Source: Saussurea involucrata
Taxonomy: Eukaryota; Streptophyta; Magnoliopsida; Asterales; Asteraceae
Direction: 5' to 3'
DNA: 64,000 nt
Assembly: GCA_033807775.1 (NCBI GenBank)
Contig: CM066314.1
Location: forward strand, 93,908,929 to 93,972,928
This document shows positions 34,601-44,800 of the stretch, piece after piece; positions within the stretch are counted from its first letter, which is position 1, and each line of letters opens with the position of its first letter. The translations under genes and the position numbers were made by a program. The notes beneath the pieces were generated by a model, which made no database searches, had not been told where the DNA came from, and was given only the letters and a program-made list of their open reading frames with translations.

Positions 34601-35701
34601 GATATGGGGATAACAGAAGAAGATATACCTACGGTGGAATTCGACTACATGTTCAAAAATCGAGTCATCAAACCGACAGAAGAGTCAACACAAGAACCAC
34701 CAGAGATTATCTGCCTGGATACCCCTCCTACTTCACCAAAGACTGAACCAGAGAGATCAATCCCAATCTCTGCTGATGAACAAAGCCAAACAGAAGCTGC
34801 TCAAGAATATGTTCATATCGATACTCTTATGGCTGAAACTCATGAAGACCCAAACCCAATGATACCAGAACAAAACCCAGAATCATCCACCCAACACACC
34901 GATAAACCTGCCTTGGAAACGGTATTTGCATTTCTTTATGCTGACAGAGATATCATTCCTGCAAATGCCGTACCCATAAATCCTTACCTTAACCCAATCA
35001 GAATAAACACCATTACTGAAGCAAGGCGGATGTTCATCCGAAACAAGTCCAATCTGAACAGAAACATCAACTCACACTTCAGTATCAAGAGAATCCTAGA
35101 TATCAAGAGAATCCTAGACATCAAGCATAAGAAGTTCCAGCACAACAGAATGACCTATCATGAGTACACTGTGGAATCAACAGAAGGAATGAACGAATTC
35201 TTCAACGACAACGATCTTGTCCTTCTAAATCCGTACGATCTAACTGTGATTCATGCCTACTACTTGAACTTCTCTGACAGATATACTCCAGCAAGAACAG
35301 CCTTACCTGAAGTCAAACTAGCTATGCAAGAGCACATCAATCTCAGAACTCAGACAGATTTTCAGCTAGGCATAGAGTTTGAAATTGAGAAACTGGCGAT
35401 TGCACCACCAAACGAAGATCTTGAGGGCTATCGACATTTTAGGACTGGAACTGTAGTTGAAGATCCTCCAGTCTTTATCTGCCGACAGAAAGGGACAAAG
35501 AAAGCCATCAGATCTGCTGAAGCTCATAAGTACACAAGTGAGTCGCTAGCATATCTCAAAAACATAGTTCAAAGTCTCCCGAGGAACAAGTGTCCGGAAG
35601 AACAGCAAAGGTCCTTCATCAACATAATTAATCTGATGCTTGACTTCCGTGAGCTAATCAGAAGATTCGACAGAATCCTTAGGGGAGATAATTACGCTTG
35701 A
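31673..35701 (+). pseudogene. ORF3 of E, second copy, with two in-frame stops
   Basis: One reading frame of 1,343 codons starts at ATG 31673. It is interrupted only by TAA (32807-32809, codon 379) and TAG (33533-33535, codon 621). The N-terminal block has VFTALTAFDDHLPAIYVQQWW and RRQNLPKMWNFMF, related to HHPYRKWFTR and RRNKLPPIWACFF in A. It is followed by an acidic/Ser/Thr-rich linker, a coiled coil near 33600-33840, the purine-coded Lys/Glu tract, and a C-terminal domain ending RILRGDNYA. There is no signal peptide or membrane span. Function unknown. It is the only coding content of E. Confidence 0.85.
34437..34550 (+). repeat. Internal PPT-like tract and GAGAAA repeat in E ORF3, second copy
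   Basis: AAAAGGGGGAGAAGG at 34437-34451 followed by a purine-only GAGAAA-like stretch encoding Lys/Glu repeats. Confidence 0.8.
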
Positions 35702-35822
35702 TTGTACTTGTTCTTTCTATTGTAAAATCTTAAAAGAATAGTGCACAGGGTAACAGAGGGTAAAGTTCTCTGTTCTTTTGTTTTCAATCTCTTGTCATTT
35801 CCAATTTTTCATTTTCAATACT

Positions 35823-35833
35823 TAGGGGGAGAT
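35823..35833 (+). other. Polypurine tract of E
   Basis: TAGGGGGAGAT directly before the last LTR. Confidence 0.9.
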
Positions 35834-36550
35834 TGTTAGCTCCAAGTATCTGTAAAATGAAAGTATTGAAAATAAAACCAAGTCAGAAGACCTACAGAGA
35901 TAAAGCAGAAGACTTAGAAGACCAACAAAGAAGACCAACAGAACTCAACAGAGTTCTGGTGGAACCAACGGAGCTCAACAGAGCTCTGGCAGAAGATCAA
36001 CAGAAGAACTGTTCATACCCGAAGACCAACAGAGTTCTGTCATAACACGCTCTGTTGAAGTGAAGACCTCTGTTATGCCTAAGTCTCGTAGAAATCCGAA
36101 GTGTCAGATACGTGTCCACACCTTTCCATGTATGCCCTAAAGATTGGAGACACACTTTCCACGTGTCATTCCAGGGTACGATAGTACACTGTCTACACTT
36201 TATGAGGCTATATATAGCGAGGTAGTGGAACAAACAATTGTAAGCTTTTGGAAGAATAGTTTTCCACAATTGTAAAAGCACACACTGTCATATCCTCATA
36301 GCACTATCCCGTACGATATTGTCTCTGTGATTTCTTGATACACCATTGATCTTGTTCTTGGTGTTATCTTTATCAATATACGAGCAGCGTTTCTTATTTG
36401 ATCTTGTTATCATATTCCTGTTCTATATTTGATATCACAGTTTACATATCGTCTCATACAATCACTCACTTTAATGGCTTTATATTTAAATGCTTCCGCT
36501 GTCTATTTAACTACCATTATCGTGATACGACGTGAATCTGGGAACCAACG
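35834..36550 (+). mobile_element. 3' LTR of E
   Basis: 717 bp, same features as the middle LTR. Differences seen include GGAACC for GGTACC, GTCCAC for GTCAAC, and CCAGGG for CCTGGG. It ends CCAACG instead of CCAACA, immediately before the duplication tccac. Confidence 0.95.
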
Positions 36551-36555
36551 TCCAC

Positions 36556-37285
36556 CATGAAAACTCCCATGGCTACTGGTAAACTTTTGGACGCTGATTC
36601 ATCCGGTGAATCGGTTGATCAAAAGTTATACCGTGGTATGATTGGATCTTTACTATATCTAACGGCAAGTAGACCGGATATTTTGTTTGCAACATCCTTT
36701 TGTGCACGCTTTCAAGCTAACCCGAAGGTATCTCACCTTGTGGCTGTAAAGCGAATCCTTAGATATCTCAAAGGCACAAGAAATTTGGGTCTTTGATATG
36801 CTAAGGATTCAGGGTTTGAACTAACTGCTTACACAGATGCAGATCATACGGGAAATATGATGGACAGGAAAAGCACATCTGGTGCTTGTCATTTTTTGGG
36901 AGATAAACTTGTAAGCTGGTCATCAAAGAAGCAAACCTGTGTGTCAACATCTACGGCTGAAGCAGAATATGTGGCAGCTGCCAGTTGTTGTTCACAAGTA
37001 ATCTGGATGAAGACGCAGCTTAAGGATTATGGATACATCATCAACAAAATCCCAATTTACTGTGATTCCAAAAGCGCAATGGCAATAACTGAGAATCCTG
37101 TTCAGCACTCCAAGACAAAACATATAGATGTAAGGTACCATTTTATCAAAGACCATGTTGAGAAGGGAACTATAGAAATGCACTTTGTACCAACAGAACT
37201 AGAACTTGCTGATCTTTTCACAAAACCTTTAGATGAAAAAAGGTTCAATTTTTTAATCAGCGAACTAGGAATGTTGAATCCTTAG
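36556..37285 (+). pseudogene. pol of D, C-terminal part (RT end and RNase H)
   Basis: Resumes after E: KTPMATGKLLDAD, the connection region, then RNase H (TDADHTG, AEAEYVAAASCCSQ, NPVQHSKTKHID, LADLFTKPLDEKRF). TGA at 36794-36796 replaces the Trp codon found in A (GLWYPK). The RNase H end is of SIRE type. The natural stop is at 37283-37285. Confidence 0.92.
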
Positions 37286-37370
37286 TCATTTCTCACTCTC
37301 TTTAAAAACATTGAGGGGGAGTTCGTGTTCTTGTTTATTTAAATCTATGATCATATCCTAACCCACTAGG

Positions 37371-37415
37371 ACCCAAATGCCATTGGGTACCAATATCTGT
37401 TTAATCTGTTTGCAG
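37371..37415 (+). other. Second, decayed copy of the gag-pol boundary in D
   Basis: ACCCAA (37371-37376) pairs with TTGGGT (37383-37388). The frame still reads GPKCHWVPISV then stop, echoing the gag end. CTGTTTGCAG ends at 37415 and is followed by TCATGTG and, about 35 bp on, CACACATGACTG, like a worn protease start. It lies after pol rather than before it. Confidence 0.6.
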
Positions 37416-38099
37416 GTTCTTCATGTGTTGTATTGAATTGTAGATACATACCACACACATGACTGAAAACAGAAGAGAATCGGCGTATTTTTTTTGAAAA
37501 ATATTTGTACCATTAAGGGGGAGACAAATATTTTTGGCTTTTGGACATATCAGTTCAAAACCCGTTCTTCAAAGACTATGGCTTCTGAACAATTCAGTTC
37601 AGGACCCGTACTTAAAAAGACTAAGACTTCTAAACAAATCAGTTTAGAACTCACATTTCTCAGGTAATATCCTTAACTGTTCTATCTTTTACTTCAAGGA
37701 AAAAGTGGTGAAAGGTAACATTGAATTATATTTTGTTTCTACTACTTTGAATACTTGAATCTTTAACAAATTTAATTCAATAACATGAAATTTTCAATCT
37801 CCACTCAATGAATTAAATGTGTGCTAAAAGATGATTTTACAAGAAACTTTGTATTATCTGAGTTAGATTTGCTTCAATTTTCACCTCTGAAATAAATTGA
37901 AAGGTCAGCAAAACATGAATGAAATTATGCTGAATGCTCAAAGTTATGTGAATCTGGACTTATATAGAATATAATGCTCAAAAAGCCTATTTGTCAGAAT
38001 GATGGATGGAAATGAAAATATGGGAGAAACACTATGTTTTAGAATCAAGTGATTGAGATAAAATTGTTGCACTATCATTTAGTTTGAAAGTTTGTGCAT

Positions 38100-38390
38100 G
38101 TGGCCTTTCTGGTTTGGGAGAGTAAGTCCTAAGGGGTGCTCGACACCTAGTCCCTAAGATCAACTGGTCTGGGATCGGCTGACCCAAATCCTGCAATAGA
38201 ACCATATAGAAAGCTATGTTTTACTGGTACAAATGGGTTTAAGATATATCGATGTGGCCTTTCTGGTTTGGGAAATTAAGTTCTAAGGGGTGCTCGTCAC
38301 CTAGCACTTAAGGTCAACTGGTCTGGGATATGCTGACCCAAATCCTGCTATAGAACCAGATAGAAAGTCATGTTTAACGGTGTATCTTTA
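38100..38390 (+). repeat. Two direct repeats with 154-bp offset
   Basis: TGGCCTTTCTGGTTTGGG occurs at 38101 and again at 38255. About 130 bp after it is shared (AAGGGGTGCTCG, CAACTGGTCTGGGAT, CTGACCCAAATCCTGC) with scattered changes. Confidence 0.9.
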
Positions 38391-38412
38391 TCTTACTAAA
38401 CTTTTTGATCAA

Positions 38413-38507
38413 AAAATGCTAATGAGCACAAAATCAAAGGATGCCAATGAGCACAAAATCAAAAGATTCCAATGTGCACAAAATCAAATGATGCCAAAGA
38501 GCACACA
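38413..38507 (+). repeat. 27-bp tandem repeat, about 3.5 copies
   Basis: Units of the form GATGCCAATGAGCACAAAAT + CAAAAG recur between 38413 and 38507 with point changes. Confidence 0.85.
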
Positions 38508-39249
38508 TCTCTTGAAACTTGGGGAAAATACAAAGTCGTGATAAACCTGTAAATTTATGAAATTCTGATTTTGGACAAATAGTGTGAGTAGAGCAGAGCA
38601 TTCTTATATGTTCTTAGAAGTGCATAAGCTTTATGCTAATCATATTTCGCATGCTAGCACACCAAATAGATTTGATAAAGGGGTTGACACTTAATGTTTG
38701 TAACTTGATATGCAATGATGTCTTGTTCTTGAATCCAAACACATGCATTTGATTTCATCTGATTGAAATATCTGTTAAATTTCATTAAGCTGAATTTCTT
38801 TTGTAAAGCTTTCAAATGATCAAATGTTAGTAGTCATAAAATAAAATTCAATGAACTTTACTTTCCTTGTGCAATGTGTTTTTGCTACAATTTCAAATAC
38901 TGAGCGTTATTGGAATATATGCATACTTTCAGAGGAAGAAAACAAGTTGCTCCAGAATTCATATTTTGAGGGGGAGTCAGATTTTTACACAAAGTGATAA
39001 TTCTAACAATTTGGACTCATGTTCTATGAGTACCAAGTTTTCATCTGTCTGTGCAGATTCCTCTGAAGAAAATACATCAATTTATGCAATTGTTTAGGGG
39101 GAGCAATTCGGATAAGTCTGTAAGTTAAAAAAAAGGGGGGGGGGGTTATATCTGAGAGCTTACAAAGTTTTATCTGATGTGAGATTTTTGGAACAGTTGT
39201 ACAATTTTTTCTGAAAAAGTTGTAATTTTTCATGCAATTACTTGAAGAA

Positions 39250-39560
39250 TTCGATCTCTCAAGGATTCGAATTCAAAGAATTCGAACACTTAAGGATTCG
39301 AATTCAAAGAATTCGAACTCCTAAGGATTCGAATTCAATGAATTCGAATACTTATGGATTCGAATTCAAAGAATTCGAACACTTAAGGATTCGAATTCAA
39401 AGATTTCAAACTCCTAAGGATTTGAATTCAATGAATTCGAATACTTAAGGATTCGAATTCAAAGAATTCGGACTCTTAAGGATTCGAATTCAATGAATTC
39501 GGACTCTTAAGGATTCAAATTCAATGAATTCGGACTCTTAAGGATTCGAATTCAATGAGT
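39250..39560 (+). repeat. AATTCGAATTC minisatellite
   Basis: About ten units of roughly 30-39 bp, each with GGATTCGAATTCAA followed by GAATTCGAA or GAATTCGGA and CTTAAGGA. Looser copies of the word continue through the leader to 40390. Confidence 0.9.
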
Positions 39561-39733
39561 TCAATATCATTTTTTACAACTTTATCTGATTCGAACTCTT
39601 TTGGAACTTTTTACATCTTTGTTTATGTAAATTGTTCAGATGAACAGTAACATATCTACTTTTGAGACATATTTTTTTCTACTGTTTGCCAAGTGGGGTA
39701 CTCTAATTCGTGACAAGTGTTCAACTTTTTAAG

Positions 39734-39740
39734 TATAAAA
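39734..39740 (+). promoter_or_regulatory. Putative internal promoter for D ORF3
   Basis: TATAAAA in the context AAGTATAAAAAGAG, downstream of CGTGACAAGTG (39707-39720). It lies about 710 bp upstream of the ORF3 ATG, or about 165 bp if the proposed leader intron is removed. That would match the 100-145 bp spacing in the other families. Confidence 0.6.
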
Positions 39741-39858
39741 AGAGATAAAACCCTCATTTCTCACTTTTCATTTTCTGGCAAAGGATTCGAATTCTCTCAA
39801 AAGTTACTGTTCATCATCTTCATTCTCACACTTCATCTATTCGATTCACCATCATCAG

Positions 39859-40401
39859 GTAACCATTTCTGTTCATTTTCGTCTCATTAGATTCGAAATC
39901 AGTATGCGCAATTTTCTATCCATATCATTTCTTCGTTTGTAAACTTTTACTATGCTAATTTGTAAGATTTCAAAAAGGTTTACTGTTCATATCTGCATTT
40001 ATATGCATATGCTTTCGAATCATCCTTGATTCGAATTCATGAAATGTGTTAAGAAAGAAAAGACTTTGAATTCGAATCCCTTGATGTCAAATTATATTGA
40101 ATTCGAATTCTCTGATTTGAACCATATTGGATTCGAATTCATATGTTTCAATTTGCCTTAGAGATTAAGTGATGAATTCGAATGCTATTAGATTCGAATT
40201 CCCTGATTTCGAACCCTTATGGATTCGAATTGTATGATTTCGAACCCTTCTAGATTCGAATTCATATGTTTCAATTAGTCTTAGAATTTAAGTGATGAAT
40301 TCGAATGCTTCTTGATTCGAATTCCCTGAATTCAAATTCTTTTTAATTCGAATTCATGTGCACATGAATGATTCGAATTCTATACTTAAGCATTTTTTCA
40401 G
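39859..40401 (+). other. Putative leader intron of D ORF3
   Basis: Donor CAG|GTAACC at 39858/39859 and acceptor CATTTTTTCAG ending at 40401. The 543 bp between are T-rich and carry many ATTCGAAT words. The ORF3 ATG follows 48 bp after the acceptor. Splicing is inferred from consensus only. Confidence 0.45.
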
Positions 40402-40449
40402 GTTTTTTTTCAAAGAGTAATCTTGTCAGAACTGTTATCAACAGATCAG

Positions 40450-41157
40450 ATGGTTAATCAGGAAGAACAAAGTCACATTCAAGGTTTTGGTGATCATATT
40501 CCGAGCCTACCTGAACCGACACCCGATGTACATTTACCGTCAACACGATCAGTACATCAATCCCAAGCCGGAATTCATCCAGATCATCCTATCATTCATC
40601 CGGTCAACTATATTGCGATCATTCCCAACAATCATCACATTGATTTTGATCGCATCAACATTCATCCGGAGATAAAGGAAGTGCTCAGAAATCATCCGCT
40701 AGCATACGCATTGACGAATACTGTCGTTGTGCCTATGCTATATTTACAGCAAGCATGGAAGACAATAACCACAACTATGGAAGATGGAAGACCAATCTTT
40801 GTATTCCAGATATACGACTTCATCACAAAGCTTGATTTTCAAAGACTAAGAATGATTCTGAGGCTACCAGAACCTGATTCACGAGAAGGAAAAACTGAGT
40901 TTGATCCTTTTCCATCTGAAAAAGAAACGTTTGAAGGCATACGAGCTATGGGATACACTGGAAACTTAACTCGGGTGAAGGAATTCCATAAGGCGAAACT
41001 ACCACCGTTATACTATACTATTTTCTCTGTCATTAATCGATGCTTATCTGCAAAACATGCCGGAACAGACAGTGCCAGCGTCGGATTTCTGAAACTATTT
41101 CATGCAGTGGTGTATGATCTTCATGTAGATTATGCAGCCATCTTCTGGCATGAACTG
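40450..41157 (+). pseudogene. ORF3 of D, N-terminal part (cut by element A)
   Basis: First ATG at 40450, encoding VNQEEQSH. It contains the conserved N-terminal block: HPLAYALTNTVVVPMLYLQQAW, LRMILRLPEPD, RAMGYTGNL, KLPPLYYTIFSVINRCLSAKH, DYAAIFWHEL. Element A entered at the last Leu codon, duplicating aactg. The frame continues after A at 54363. Function unknown. Similar blocks occur, as I recall, in uncharacterised asterid retroelement ORFs. Confidence 0.85.
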
Positions 41158-41644
41158 TGTTAGATCTGAAGTTTTGTCAATAAACCAAGTGTTGAAGATC
41201 TGATAAGAAGGTTCAGAAGTTCTGAGAAGAAGAGTCAGAAGTTCTGAGAAGAAGAGTCAGAGATCTGAGAAAGAGAAGTCAGAAGTTCTGAGAAGCGTGA
41301 TCAGAAGAATGTTCAGAAGTTCTGAACTACCTGTTCAGAACTTATGACGAGTTTCGTTATTTAGTAATGTGTAAACTAATTAGGACACGTGTTATGTTCT
41401 TATTAGTCTTTCTTATTTGTACTGTAGCTTTAAGATGTTTGTTGCAGTATAAATAGAGTGGTTAGCACTACGTTGCTAACTGATTGATTTTCCATATTAC
41501 TTGTATTCTTTCCTTGTAATCTTTGAGGTGATCTCTCTCTTAGATCTGTAATTCTGTGCATCATTGAATACAATTGGGCTTGATCATACAATTTCTCAAT
41601 TACTTCTTTCTATATTGATTGTAAGAATAGATCCTGCACTTTCA
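41158..41644 (+). mobile_element. 5' LTR of A
   Basis: TGTTAGATCTGAAG to CTGCACTTTCA. U3 holds four exact TCAGAAGTTCTGA palindromes (41213, 41235, 41279, 41313) plus TCAGAGATCTGA near 41257. CACGTG lies at 41386-41391 and TATAAATA at 41448-41455. Confidence 0.97.
41386..41455 (+). promoter_or_regulatory. LTR promoter of A: G-box and TATA box
   Basis: CACGTG at 41386-41391 and TATAAATA at 41448-41455, downstream of the palindrome cluster. This should drive the gag-pol RNA. The 3' LTR holds the same elements 12,713 bp downstream. Confidence 0.7.
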
Positions 41645-41646
41645 AT

Positions 41647-41658
41647 TGGTATCAGAGC
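41647..41658 (+). other. Primer-binding site of A
   Basis: TGGTATCAGAGC two bases after the LTR, an exact initiator-Met tRNA match. Confidence 0.95.
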
Positions 41659-41852
41659 TAATCAACAAACAAATTCGTTCAAGATTGTGATTGCGAAGAT
41701 CGATTGATCAATTTCTTGAAGATTTCTTGATTCATTCAAAATTCGATTCCGCTGCTAGGGCTAGTTCTTGAATTCTTAGCAATTCTTGAATTACCTGCTA
41801 CTTTTCGATCAAGAAAATCGAATTTGTCCTTCTGTTGAATTTTCTTACAATC

Positions 41853-44800
41853 ATGTCTTCTAAAGAATATCTAGCCATGGGATCCGAAACCAAACCGCCT
41901 GTTCTTATACCAGAAGAGTATCAGCAATGGAAAACTCGTATGATCCAATTCCTTGACAACATCGATGAAAATCTTATGATTTCTATACGAGAAGGTCCAA
42001 TCGAAGTATATATCGATGTCGCCGCAACCCCTGCTACAGAGACAACTCCAGAAATTCCAGCGACCAGAGTAAAGAAGAATTATTCCCAATACACTGCTGA
42101 ACAGAAAAATAGGCATGCTATTGACAAAAGAGCAATTACTTTGATGACTTTGGCTGTCCCGAATGAGGTTCTTAACAGAATTGACAGTGGATCATCAGCT
42201 AAAGAAATGTGGGACGAATTGGAAAGGCAAATGTTAGGAACTGTAAGATCTATTCAGGCAAAGTTAAATCAAAGCATAAATGCTTATGAAAGGTTCAAAG
42301 CAAAAGAGTCAGAAAGTTTGACACAGACATACAGTAAATTTTGCACTATTCTAAATGACTTGAGAAGAAATGGACTGAAGAAAACAAAATCAGAAATAAA
42401 TTACAAATTTCTGAACAGTCTAAATTCAGAATGGTCATCATTTGCCATAAGTCTGCAAATGAACAAAGATATGTGTGAAGAAGACTTAAATGATTTGTTC
42501 TGTGTTCTTAATCAACATGAAGACTCTGTCAAGTTAGTTGTGGAAGAAAAGAAAAATGTTGCTGATCAGTTAGCGTTCTTATCAAAGTCCAAAGCAATCA
42601 AAGCACCCAAAAAGACTGCATATCTATCAGAAATACCGAGTCTGGAGGAATCTGACAAAGAAGAAGGATCAGAAGATGATGAAGATATCAAGATAATGGC
42701 TGAAAAGCTAGCTTTGCTGACAAATACTTTCAACAAAAGGTATGGGAAGGGCAGATTTCAAGGAAATTATAAGAGAGCTGGAAGTTCAGATTATAAGAAG
42801 AAAGATGACAGAGAAGAAAATAAGATTGAAAAGAGAATAGAGAGAAGTGAAGAAAACAAGGAAGAGAAGGAAGAGAGAAAAGAAAAGAATCTGTGTTTCA
42901 AGTGTGGAAAATCTGGCCATTATGCCAAGGATTGCAGAGTTAAAGTTGTGAAAGATTATGAATACTACACGAAGAAGGCTCAGCTTGCAAAGAAGAGAGA
43001 TGACGAGATTGCCCTATTGGCTGAACAGGAGAATTGGCTGTACTACACTTCTGATGAAGATGATCATATCAACTTTCCACAGATGCGAAGCTATATGGCA
43101 AAAATGAGGAATGAGGATGATTCTGATTTTGAAGATGCTGATTCTGAATCATCTGCTGAGGTACATTCTTCACTTGAATTAGAGTTAATGACACAGATTG
43201 GTGAAATGAAAACTGAATTTGCTAACCTAAGAAAACAGATAAAAGGAGAAAGAACTTTGGTTAACAAATTCAGAATTGAAAAAGAAGTAATAAACGAACA
43301 ATATGAAGAATCTGAGGCTGAGAAACAGAAAGTTAAAGATGAAAATTCTGAATTGATGAAAAGGCTTTCTGAACTAAAAGTTGAGTTTTCAAAAATAAAG
43401 GATGAAAAAGGTGATTTACAAATAAAATTTGATATGTTATTTGAAGAAAGAAAGAATTTATACTCCAAAATCAAAGAATTGGAAGATTTGAATTTGAAAA
43501 GAGGTCAAACTCAGCAAACATTAAATCTTTTATTAAGCAATGTTAAAGATACAAGATTTTATAATCCAAAGAAGGGATTGGGATTGGAAGAAAATGTCAT
43601 TTTAAAAAGAGCTCCAATACTTCAAGTTTCTAAGCCAAAAATCCCAGAAATTGTTGAAGTTTTCATAAGACCTGCTAGTTCTATAACAAGTTCTGACAAT
43701 TTGCAAAGACCAAACTCTAAAAAGTCAGCTGAGACAATTTCTGAGTCTAAAACAGAAAAGTCAGTTGGTTCAGAAGAAAAGGTTAAGAAAGAAGTTTCTA
43801 AACCAACAGATGAAAAGCCAAGATACAATGATACTAAATTCAAGTATGATTCCTTAAATGTCAGCTACAAAAATAAACAACCAAGTTTTTCATATCATGA
43901 CATTGAGAGCATATTTGATACAAGTAAAAATTCTGAAACAGTCAATCAGAAGTCTGAAACTTCTAGTCTGGATTCTGAACTTTGTAGTCAGAATTCTGAG
44001 TCTAAAGATCAGACATCTGATTCTGTAAATCAGAACTCTGACTCAGGTAGTCAGAAGTCTGATTCAACTGGATTTTCTGAAACAAAATCAGATGAATTTT
44101 TGCAACTTGAAAAGAGATTTAATCTTGTGAGTCAAGAACTTGAGGATTTAAGGAAAACTTATGATGAACTTGAAAATGATTTCTGTGAGGTGGATATTAA
44201 ACTTGAAGAAGCTTTGAAAGAAAAGAATATTTTTATTCAGAAAATAACAGAGCTTGAAAAACTGAAGACTGAGTATGATCTTTTTAAAATTAATGCTTCA
44301 AGAGAAAATGATAAATTCTTTAATGAATCAAGTACATATGAAAAAGGTGAATCATCTAATTCTTCTAACAAAAAGAACTTGAATTTTTCAGAAAAAGAAG
44401 AAAGCAAAAGGAAAGATGATCTTGCAAAGTTGAACGATCTGAAAAGGGAACTTGAGAAGCTTAGAATGAAATCTACTTCTGAACTAAACGCTAGAAATTC
44501 TTGTAATAAGGGCAATTGTACTCTGAACAGTATAAATAAAAATGAAATGATCTATGTTTCAGATTTATTGTCACTTGCAAAGAAAAATCTTGTTTGTGTT
44601 AGATGTAAAAATGATTCATTCCAATATTCTCACAAATGTCAAGTCAAAATAACTTCTGTTTCATACATAAGAAAAGATATTCAGAAAGTTTCTGTTTCTC
44701 AAAATACAGAAAAGAAGAAAATTTTTGTTCCTCAGACTCAGAAGAAAGAAAAGATAAAAGAAAAGAAACTTGAAAACATAGCAAAACCAAAAGTTACAAC

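Larger units (their letters stand above)
28128..36550 (+). mobile_element. Composite non-autonomous element E in D pol
   Basis: The order is LTR fragment (28128-28572), internal 3' part (28573-30556), full LTR (30557-31273), full internal (31274-35833), full LTR (35834-36550). One duplication, tccac (28123-28127 and 36551-36555), flanks the whole. The terminal base of the last LTR reads G instead of A. Neither internal part contains gag or pol; both contain only ORF3. The two full LTRs are 717 bp and differ at five or six sites by my count. Confidence 0.92.
37286..39733 (+). other. D post-pol noncoding region
   Basis: Noncoding, about 2.4 kb. In order: PPT-like tracts AGGGGGAG at about 37314, 37515, 38969 and 39096; a second, decayed copy of the gag-pol boundary (37371-37415); a block shared with A2 (37545-37655); two 154-bp-offset repeats (38100-38390); a 27-bp repeat (38413-38507); an 11-G run (39135-39145); and the AATTCGAATTC array (39250-39560). 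No convincing ORF. Confidence 0.7.

Noticed and set aside
39250..39560. CRISPR-like array
   Set aside because: Spacers are not unique and are as repetitive as the repeats; it is a minisatellite inside a plant retrotransposon.
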